64,000 nt of DNA from Pseudeuparius sepicola (Eukaryota; Arthropoda; Insecta; Coleoptera; Anthribidae). The stretch spans positions 20,537,735 to 20,601,734 of the forward strand of contig OY987307.1 in NCBI GenBank assembly GCA_963920635.1, read 5' to 3'. Below, in pieces: positions 55,661 through 64,000 of this stretch; within the stretch, counting starts at the first letter, position 1, and every line of letters begins with the position of its first letter. The notes under the pieces were generated by a model. That model was not told the DNA's origin and made no database searches. It worked only from the letters and a program-made list of their open reading frames with translations. A program made the position numbers and the translations under genes.

Positions 55661-57194
55661 AGAATATGTGCCACATAATGCCCTTTGCAAGGCATACTGA
55701 GTAAAATTACGTCCAAAAATCTGTCACTATCTCCCGGTCTATAAGCTTATTTTCTTATCAAATCAGATATCGATCGCCGTACTCCGATGACGGCGGGCCG
55801 AGGGAGCGGGAGACGGCAGGGGGGAAACGTTTGGTTACACAAGGCCGAGTGCGCCGACTTATAGTATTCTCTAGACTTTGCTATTACATTCTGCGAACAA
55901 TATGTTTGTCGTTCCTACCGGTTTCTGCTGGAAAATTCATTTATAATTTCGTTCCTTTTTTTCGTTTTTGCCGTTTCCATCGCTTTCCGTGCGGGACATT
56001 ACTTCGCAGATATCAAGTTTTAATGTTGCGGGCATGGGTTTGTTCTAAGGCTGAAATTATTTACTGTAACTGGCTGGAACCGTGCGCAATTTCGCCGGCG
56101 GCCGGCAATTCGGAATTATCCGAAACCACTCCAGAATTGCCGCCAAACACGAATATTATTAAAATTGTAAAAGTGCACGTGCACCGGCAACTGTAGATTC
56201 ACCTTAATTGCGGGCTGGTGTGTTGTTTATCGCTTTTCGATTTTCGCTAGGCCCGGTATTATTATCGGCGGCGGGAACGAGAACGGTCATTACTTCGGGT
56301 TTTCGCGGCACACGCAAATTGGGATGGGTTAGGTCAGGCTCCTATGACAAGGTTATAAACCATCAGTGATTGCCCCAGAATTTTTTTCGGAAACTCAATT
56401 TTTTATCCGGTATTTTTCCTATATCAAAATAACGCTAACGGGTTGCTCATTATAGATAAAAAACCGCAAAGTAATGCACGACAATTGATGCACTATCTTC
56501 ATATTTTTGCTAGTCTCCTGCCGGCCAAACATGAATTATTTGTAAAATATTTGTATTTACACCCGTTCGGAGTGAGGTGGGGATGGGGGAACATTTTGTG
56601 ACAATGCCGGATTTACGCTAGAACCCATGGGAACTGACTTCAGGCTAGCAAGAAGTATACAGAACGATCCCAGAATTCTCTCACCCAAAATAGGCGTGCA
56701 TTGCATATTTGATCCTATTGCAAAGCACTATAAAGAAACGCAGCAGACAACTGCCCAAGCGTATTGTTGTAAATGCTGCAAATTATTCGGGAATTAGCAC
56801 TCGTAGTGTAGTGACTGGCTTTACTGAGTTAAATTTGGATCAACACTATATTAAAGACCCGAGCGTGACATCATAATTTCATTGTTGTTTGCGATCTGGA
56901 GAAGCGCTAGTATACGAAAAGAATAGCGAGACATTACAAGTTGAGGTGGGTTTATGCAAGACAATTTAACGTAATTTGATATTAACGTAACGTAACGTAA
57001 GAATTTAGTATACCTACCGTTTATGCCAAGAAGATTTAATAATTTAAGTCTGTGCAAAAACAGGGGAAATGTCAAAATCAAATTTTCGCACGAGATCTGT
57101 TAGTCCTCGATTTCAACATCGAAGACCTCCTGAGCACAAAAATACCAAACCTAACCCGTAACCATCAAAAAATATTTTTATAAGATAAAGGTGA
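55661..57194. other. GC-rich island at 55770-56330; rest unassigned
   Basis: The island contains GATGACGGCGGGCCGAGGGA and CGCCGGCGGCCGGCAATTC. A 121-codon frame at 55831-56196 has no recognisable motif. The 56490-56530 stretch shares a diverged word pattern with 35126-35166. Confidence 0.4.
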
Positions 57195-57320
57195 CCAGAA
57201 CTCATGCTCTAAAACTTTTATTAAATTTATTTTTTTTGTAAATATATGTAATGTGTCCAGAACTCATGCTCTAAAACTTTTATTAAATTTATTTTTTTTT
57301 TGTAAATATATGTAATATGT
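57195..57320. repeat. Tandem duplication of a 62-bp unit
   Basis: CCAGAACTCATGCTCTAAAA begins at 57195 and again at 57257; each copy continues through a T-run and GTAAATATATGTAAT. Confidence 0.93.
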
Positions 57321-60069
57321 TTACAAGACCACCCCTGCAGCGTGTCTCTAATACTTAATGATTTACAGGGCATTATATGACAAAAATTTCGTTTACCACA
57401 GGACTGGTCTTGTAATTTTTTTTTTACAAAAAAATAATCTGAATAAAAGTTGGAGGGGGTAAATGGTCTACACAATGTTTCACAATTTTTTTTATTATCT
57501 CGACTACTTAACAAATTACAGCGCAAAAACACCATTGGGAGATTCATAAATGCCTCATATTATAAGTAATTAAAAGTAATAACTCATCATGTATTAGAGA
57601 TACAAGAAAAGTTTATGAGGAAAAATTGTTGATACTTTAATCCTCTACAACTCTCTACAACTCTTATTGAGACATTTTGCTCTAAGAAAATGTTTGCGAA
57701 ACCAGCCCTATTGTTTAGGAAACCACCCTATAGCGCAATTCGTATCAGGAGTTCGAGTGTGATCTTTTGATTGGACACTCAGAAGGCAGTCCCCAAGCAA
57801 CCCTGAAAAAATTATCCTGTTTGGAATTTTTTTGACATCTTTATTATTCTATAAAACAATTTGGCATGCTTAAACATGCCAAATTGTCTATTTTTTAAGA
57901 ATGGTGTAGTTTTTTAAGAATATATCTGCTGAAAGAACGCATGATTTTTATTTACCACCTAATTTGAGTAACACAGCAGTGAATTTTTCGCTTAAATTGT
58001 TCTTTTTACGGTAACGAATTCTTTTTGCGGTCAGTATTTCGCAGTTTGGTCATATTGACACAGGTCTTATAAGATTTGTTTGTGATAACATGAAATTACA
58101 ACCCACGTGAAAAAAATCGTATGCACAGACCACTCCGTGCATTGCAGATGAATAAATACTTTTTTGGAATTACGGGATGGTCTGCTCAACCAGTTGAAGA
58201 AGCGAGAATTCTAGATATTGTACTTTGGAAGAGTATATTACATATGCAAAAATTAAAAATAGAAAATATTATTTAAAGCCAAAAAGCTAACCAATGGTCA
58301 GAAGAAGAGACTGAGAGTCAGAGAAGAAGGTGAAAAGTGTAACGCATTCTAATGCTTACTTATACTTACACTACAGCTAGCCACAGATTTCATTTCAAAT
58401 CAAAAGGTACCAAAATACTCTTGCTTGCTTTTTAGACCCTCTTTTCTTAAGAATATGTATGGAAATATGCCATGTAAACTTAACACGTAACAGACACATT
58501 CGCATGTTTTTATTTCATAAAAGATACTGCAACGATGGTGTTTCTAAAATTAAACCACCCTGTCGATTCTTTTCGTCACGTGGCAACAGTGACGCTCGCT
58601 CGAAACAGCACTATGCACACATGCACAGGCCTTTAGTACAGTGTTGGTCCAGGTTAGGTAGATATAGACACTAATTTCTATAGGCACCCTGTACAGAGCA
58701 CTAGCTAGAAGATGGAATGTGGGTTTCTTGTCCCATTCTGTCCACGATACTTTTCTTTTAGAATGATAAGAATCCCATCAATGATACGGAAATACTTCTT
58801 AACATACAAAAAGACTAAAGACTCACTTCAGCGATACGTCCTGTGTTTTTATACTTTTTTACATCTTTTGTTACAATATATGCGCACAGGGCTTTTACCA
58901 GGGTCCCCTAAATTATCATTTCCGCATTCCTCGGCGTTCCTTCTCTTTTCCAGCGCGGGGAGGAAAGCGACCAAGACGCGTGTTTATCTCGGTGTGCCAG
59001 GATTGTGGAAGGGTTGGAAAACGCGCGGGTGAAATATGGTTGGAAACGGGAAGCCGCCCGGCTTAGAACAAGAAGAAAAATACAAGTAATGGATATTTAT
59101 GAGCGTTTTCTACAATTGCCCGTAATTAAGAACAGTTATTAGCGGTAACAGAATTTTTAGCATCTGGGGACAGATAGTGTCTCGTAATTACCTGTGTTTA
59201 AGAATACTTGGGAAATGTTTTTAAGTTTTGATGATAGATATATGCGCCATTTCAGGCATTTCTTAGCCTTTTTTATTTAAGTTTTGTTGACTGCATTTGA
59301 TGATGATGACGCGCATAATATTATACTATCGAGAGTACCTACCTACTTAGTACTTTTTGCGATGTCCTTGCACTATTAATTGAATAAGCATGACAATCAA
59401 ATAGTTATAAGAATAAAAATGTAGCGAATGGTTTTGCTTGAAGTTGTTTAAGTGACAGATTTCCATGGTGCTAATTCTTGAAACAGGAAGGACAAGAAGC
59501 ATCCAAGTTATATCCACCGCAATTCTCAATATTGTTTATTTCCTTGTTTCGAATTGACTTGTTTGTATTCGAATAACTACTGTGCTCGGAAGGTCCAGAT
59601 TGCTTCAATAGTTTCAATTTCAATAGTTTACTCAAATAATTCCAGTAATATATCAAAATCTTGGGATCTTGGAATTCCTTTTTGCCATTACGTGCGTGCA
59701 TACTAAAATAAAATATTCCGCTTGATCTTCTTCTTTGGCACAAAAGCAACACTCTTTACTCAGTTGCTAAGTAATATTTATAAACACCAAATTCGAAAGG
59801 TGCTATATAATAAGAGGCGTAGTGTCGTTATCAGATTTGGTCCAACAACAATATTATTTTCAGTGTTGGTGTTGAGATTTGTGTCTCTTTATGTGAAGTA
59901 TGTTGACAATAAAGCTCAAAATTATTTTTTTATCAAGACTTCAATGATAATGCTGGATAGAAAATGCCATTTTAAAACTAAAATTTCATATCATTACCAC
60001 GAACGCTTCATGTTAAAAATATAACGAATTTTTTTATATCTTCCGAATAAATAGAGATAGGTTTTCAAA
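57321..60069. other. Long stretch with no gene recognised
   Basis: Short inverted words occur (ACAAGACCA at 57321 with TGGTCTTGT at 57405; a 13-bp stem AATTTGGCATG / CATGCCAAATT at 57860-57888). CACCCTGTACA near 58685 resembles a transposon tip without partner. Block 58930-59060 is GC-richer. No exon recognised. Confidence 0.4.
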
Positions 60070-60670
60070 TGAATTTGCTTTTAAATCTCAAAATCGTCAT
60101 TAAAAACTCAGAAATCGGCAGTAAAGTACCTAATTTCTTATTGGCCTTGGGAAGATGTGAGAACCAAATGTCAGACGGGCCTGCCGCCCGTCAAACGTTG
60201 TCAAGTATTCTAAACCCTTGCCAATAAAGCATCATTTAACTTTTCAGCCTCGCCGGAATATTTCAGTATAAGTATTTTGGTCGGTTTGAACATCTAAGTA
60301 GACTACAAGGGGTTCCCTGCAAGTCAGATGCGGTGTACGGCATCGTGTTCGATTTAGGTAGAGCTATATAGAGGCCAAGCAAAGGCGCGCGCGGTCGGCT
60401 CATGGACAGGTGCCCCCCTTTTAAATTATTTTGACTTATAAAACTTTTTTTTCTTGAAATCGGCAGTGAAGGGTCTCAAAATCGTCATTAAAAGCTCAGA
60501 AATTGGCACTGAAGTAGCCCATTATTGTACGATTTTTTCAATAAGTAGGCCTTGGCGAGATGTAAACATCAGACGAGGAGCCACCGCCCGTCAAAGTGAC
60601 CAAATATTCAAAACCCGGCCGATAGAGACCCATTTAACATTTCGTACACATTGCGAAATTGTTACCAGAA
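60070..60670 (-). repeat. HP family, tandem copies lacking the main hairpin
   Basis: Two consecutive units in reverse orientation: 60070-60465 and 60466-60670 (partial). Both start CTCAAAATCGTCATTAAAA. The first contains GGCGCGCGCGGTCGGCTCAT and the second TTTCGTACACATTGCGAAAT, as in the copies at 1-420 and 49659-50876. Where those copies carry the long hairpin, here the sequence runs directly TTTCTTGAAATCGGCAGTGA, so the hairpin module is absent. Confidence 0.85.
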
Positions 60671-60949
60671 TTGAAAATTATGATTGCATATCGCGTTTTA
60701 TCTTTTTCCCCGAAAGAAAGAATTATTAAGAAATATTTAAGACCCGCAGGAATAATTATTTATTAATTATCAATAATAATAATATGTAATAAGTTAGCTA
60801 AGAATGTAAACCATAAGGATTAGAAGAATTTGCCAATAATATCAATACTCGTATTCCATTGTCGTAACAATTGGGATTTGATTGGGGAGAAATACATTCA
60901 AGTTCGATTTCCTAAAAATAGACCGGGACAACGATTTTAGATCACGCTG
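60671..60949. other. No gene recognised
   Basis: AT-rich spacer. Confidence 0.4.
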
Positions 60950-61801
60950 TACAGGGCGATCCATCCAAGAGTAACACTATAATTTCAAAAAGTTTTACTT
61001 CAAAAAGTAGTTTATTTTTCTATTTTACATAAGTGTATTAGATTTGAATACTTTTTGTTTTTTAGCATTTTTTATATTTTGAACTTTCTGAAAATTTTAA
61101 AAACTTGTAACTGCATAAAAACTATTTTATATCACTAGGTTTATCAATCTATTCACTTTTTATTGCAAAATATAGATAGGAATATGTATTTTTCAAAAGA
61201 AGATTATATTAAGGCTTCAAAATTCTGTTTGATGCAAAGTTGATGTACCGTCAAGCATTTAGGACATAAACTTAATTAATTAAATTAAAAACTTAAATTT
61301 TCAGTGCAAAATGGATGCCAAAATAACAATAAATTGAAATATTATTGAAATATTATTAATGTAAATCAACTTTGCATCAAACATAACAGAATCTTAAAGC
61401 ATCAATATCATTTTCTTTTGAAAAAGGCATATTTTTGTCGATATGTAGGTACCAATAAAAAGTAAATGGAATAATAAAGCTAGTGATATATAAAATAGTT
61501 TTTACACGTTAAAAGTTCTTAAATTTTTCAGAAATTTCAAAAATATAAAAAATGCCAAGAAACAAAATATTTTAATATGGGGTTCAATTTCATACATCTA
61601 TGTAAAATTGAAAAAGGACGAGAAAAATACACAGGGTGTTATTACAATAAAAACGCACCTATCCCCTGTAACTTTTTTATTTGATGTTCATTTGTTTTTT
61701 TATGCAGATTTGAAAAGCATATGAATACATTTCTACGGTTAGAAAATATGGATATATAAAGAAATAAGGGGGGACATTACTTTTGGATGGATCACCTTGT
61801 A
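60950..61801. mobile_element. Palindromic long-TIR element (about 852 bp)
   Basis: The ends TACAGGGCGATCCATCCAAG and TTGGATGGATCACCTTGTA are inverted. Longer internal arms (about 60990-61270 and 61350-61600) share GATGCAAAGTTGATGT / ACATCAACTTTGCATC and CTATTTTATATCACTAG-type words, with a centre near 61310. No coding capacity. Confidence 0.85.
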
Positions 61802-62571
61802 CGATGCACCTAACTAGATGCTCTACTCAGTAGTGTCCGAGTATTGAAGCGAAAGGGACAGAGAAAAAATATTCTAACGGTCAAGCGATGGGATTTCGCG
61901 CAATTTATTGCCCACTTTCGAAAAGATCGCCGCGTCCTCCTCAAACAATAAACGAAAAATAACAATATATTAAAGTTGAAGTTTTTAATGCGTCATAAAA
62001 GTTCGTGGTGCCTTGTTCCCTGCCTTAGATAATGCAATAATTTATTAAATGAAAATGTGTATCCGACTTTTATCGTTGCTTTTATGGATGTTTTATTGCG
62101 CGTTTTGTTCGTCAATACCCTTGGGATCGCTGCGGCCAATATCTCGAAAACGAAAAGGATAATATCGATAACGATAGTACATATTTTCTCGGCAAGTACC
62201 TAGTTCTTGGAAAGTTCCAAGATTGAAATGAGCGTGGTTTTTGTACTATTCGGAAACTAGCACACGTTCCTATTGTCTTCCGCCCTTATAGTATAGGCCA
62301 AGAGCTGGCATCAAAAAAGTGCAAGAATTTTCGGAAGGTTGATATTTTCAGATTGAGTTGTATTTGAGTGATAGAGAGTCACTGTAGAGTCAGCACCTCA
62401 GCGGTCGGGACACCTGGCCCTGGAACGCTCGGAAAGGTGTAAAATTAATTAGCATCCCTAAACTATCTTCGCAAAGCTCAACATTCGTATATATTTAGTG
62501 AACGTAATGTAGAGCACGAATCCAACAGTCATATAACAAAATAAAGGGACGCATGGCGTCAGCACTGCAGT
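61802..62571. other. No gene recognised
   Basis: Moderate-complexity sequence without supported frames; 62090-62150 and 62390-62440 are slightly GC-richer. Confidence 0.35.
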
Positions 62572-62768
62572 ATACAGGGGTATTATTTAAAGATTATATA
62601 CCCAACTCCTCAACTTTTTAAATTTTGGACCTAGAAAAAATTATAAATATGAAAGTTGTAGGAAATTTCCTCGCGATCTCGATGCACTAATCAGAAAAAC
62701 AATAATTGAAAGTAACATTTTTCAGATACAAATAAAACATATTTGTTTAATGGATCACCCTATACATT
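62572..62768. mobile_element. Possible small MITE
   Basis: TATACAGGGGTATTATTTAAA at the left and TTTAATGGATCACCCTATA at the right are a weak inverted pair. The GGATCACCCTATA tip resembles that of the 60950-61801 element. Tentative. Confidence 0.3.
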
Positions 62769-63316
62769 ATTGGATTTTTTGAATCTACGTTTCATCCCGG
62801 TTCCAACGATATATACATGGCATATATTTGCTCCAGCTGTTTTTACAATACAGGGCTTTCAAACCTCACATTTTAGACATGTATTATAAAGTACGATTCA
62901 CGAATTATGGCGTACACGTCATCAATTTTTGTATCAATCAGAGACACAAGATCTATTCCTATACGCCCAGAACTGATTTACTGCAAACACCCTTTTGTCT
63001 TTGATTAGTCGACATACGTTCGGCTGACTTCAATGCGTCCGTGCATGTGTCAGACAAAGACGCCAATAGGTCGTATAGTGTAGAGTTCATAACCGCCGAC
63101 TCGGGAAGGATATGTCACTGTCACAGCATAAATTTAGAAATTCTGTGATTTTGTGCGTATTTTTTAAGAATTTTCTGTTTTCAAGTTTGGTTCTCAGTTT
63201 TTACTTGTTCTTGTTGTGGATTATTTTGCTATAAGTTTTGTAATAATAGTTCGGCTTTGGTAATATCTGTCACTGCGTTACGGATTTGTGAATAAACATT
63301 TCCTAATAATCTTAAG
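62769..63316 (+). promoter_or_regulatory. Probable upstream and leader region of the gene starting at 63317
   Basis: The stretch ends in a pyrimidine-rich leader (about 63160-63316) directly before the first exon. No TATA box or element stands out. Positions 63005-63110 are slightly GC-richer and could hold the core promoter. This is inferred from position alone. Confidence 0.3.
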
Positions 63317-63697
63317 ATGCCTGGCCACAGACTTAATTTGCAAGCCAGAGAAATTGTAGCGAAGTTATTAAATTATTTCAAAGATGAAAAATGCGACGGA
63401 GGACCACTTTTACTCGTTCACGCAGTCCAAGAGGTAAATTGCAAACATTATGGCAGTAGATAGTGATTACGGAATCAAATATTTTTCAGCGTGTTTCTCA
63501 AGCTTTGGGCATTAGTTTACGCACTGTTTCACGCATTTCCCACGAAGTGCAGAGAGCAGAGGGTCAAGATGGTCCCCAGGAAAATTCAACTACTTCTGCC
63601 GCGAAATATAGACCTCGACAAAAAAACAAAACCACGGACTTGCCGGAGGAAACGAAAATGGAAGTCAGAAATGTTATTTATAATATGTATTCAGAAA
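63317..63697 (+). CDS. First two exons of an IS630/Tc1-like transposase-type gene (partial, runs off the window)
   Basis: Exon 1 (63317-63433) encodes 39 residues starting M-P-G-H-R-L-N-L-Q-A-R-E-I-V, with G-G-P-L-L-L-V-H-A-V-Q-E, and ends at GAG|GTAAAT in phase 0. Intron 1 (63434-63489) is 56 bp and ends TTTTTCAG. Exon 2 (63490-63697) starts R-V-S-Q-A-L-G-I-S-L-R-T-V-S-R-I, a helix-turn-helix, continues through a basic linker (K-Y-R-P-R-Q-K-N-K-T-T) to V-R-N-V-I-Y-N-M-Y-S-E, and ends at AAA|GTAAGT with one base of the next codon. From memory, this layout matches the N-terminal DNA-binding part of IS630-type transposase-like proteins common in aphids and beetles, whose DDE catalytic core follows in later exons. 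Joined in frame across the intron, it has no stop. Whether it is a domesticated gene or a transposon cannot be decided here. Confidence 0.75.
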
Positions 63698-64000
63698 GTA
63701 AGTTTGCATTCTAGTTGAATTCGGTATGTGTGGTAGTTAATTGTTAAATTTTCTTTTACGTTTCTACATTGCTACAACTAGATAGTCAGACTATCACTTT
63801 ACAATTTCAAGGCGCACGGTAAAATGTATAATTATAATATATAAAAATAAAACCACACACAGACCTAATTATAACTTCTCTAAAAAGTTGATGGCAAAAC
63901 GCATTATTGTACAACTGAAATTTGGGTGAATTCACCGGGGTCTGGGTAATCTGGTATATCTGGTTGCGTTTTACAAGTATAAATTTTCCCCATTTAAATC
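63698..64000. other. Start of intron 2, no further exon recognised
   Basis: The sequence after the GTAAGT donor is AT-rich, and no acceptor followed by a continuation of the transposase core is visible before the window ends. Confidence 0.4.

Noticed and set aside
57860..57889. Hairpin (AATTTGGCATG / CATGCCAAATT) as a terminator
   Set aside because: No gene ends here and bacterial-type terminators do not apply; isolated small palindrome.
1..64000. tRNA, rRNA or complete host protein gene
   Set aside because: I looked for these on both strands by eye and found none that I could support; tRNA-scale genes could be missed without a covariance search.

Overview
The window looks like arthropod, most likely insect, nuclear DNA. 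It is AT-rich, has spliceosomal GT/AG exon boundaries, and carries insect-type transposable elements: Tc1/mariner-like, hAT, P-like, an R2-type LINE and a Penelope-like element. Nothing in it looks bacterial or viral. I cannot name the species. The mix of long-inverted-repeat elements and a homogeneous 191-bp satellite would suit a beetle, but that is only a guess. No complete host gene is present. The window reads as a gene desert or a very long intron, loaded with mobile DNA and punctuated by short GC-rich islands.

Layout. 1-0.42 kb: a hairpin-bearing repeat that returns at 49.7-50.9 and 60.1-60.7 kb. 1.1-2.3 kb: a mariner-like transposon with an almost intact transposase on the minus strand. 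3.8-4.7 kb: a long palindrome. 7.3-14.1 kb: a run of non-autonomous palindromic or long-terminal-inverted-repeat (TIR) elements, some abutting and one apparently nested at the dyad centre of another. 14.1-15.4 kb: a GC/CpG-rich island with a plausible host promoter and a tiny first coding exon on the minus strand, interrupted by a 630-bp P-like element (24-bp TIRs, 8-bp target duplication, THAP-type first exon). 15.5-18.5 kb: an hAT remnant with a heat-shock-like promoter, a LINE 3' end, and two tandem 3' ends of an R2-type LINE. 25.4-26.7 and 35.3-35.9 kb: Penelope-like remnants.

30.9-34.5 kb: a DNA transposon shell with many subterminal GTGTTAA-type repeats, into which a 1.94-kb DDD transposon with about 370-bp TIRs has inserted; that transposase is broken by one frameshift. 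36.2-39.6 kb: a foldback element followed by a recent tandem duplication of about 0.97 kb whose breakpoints lie in the foldback arm. 42.0-43.2 kb: a second copy of that foldback. 43.9-49.3 kb: about 28 copies of a 191-bp satellite. 50.9-52.0 kb: a degenerate array whose conserved 16-bp core flips orientation part-way. 52.0-53.2 kb: another TIR shell with a promoter-like region and a first exon. 54.1-55.7 kb: two consecutive palindromes. 60.9-61.8 kb: another palindromic element. 63.3-63.7 kb: the first two exons of an IS630/Tc1-like transposase-type gene that runs off the window.

The common theme is DNA transposons with TACAG(G/T)G...C(A/C)CTGTA ends and TA targets, mostly palindromic non-autonomous forms. 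Two related transposase genes (1.2-2.3 and 32.3-33.4 kb) show the kind of enzyme that could have mobilised them, although neither looks fully functional. I worked by eye; coordinates of repeat boundaries are good to a few bases, and copy numbers and identities were not computed.
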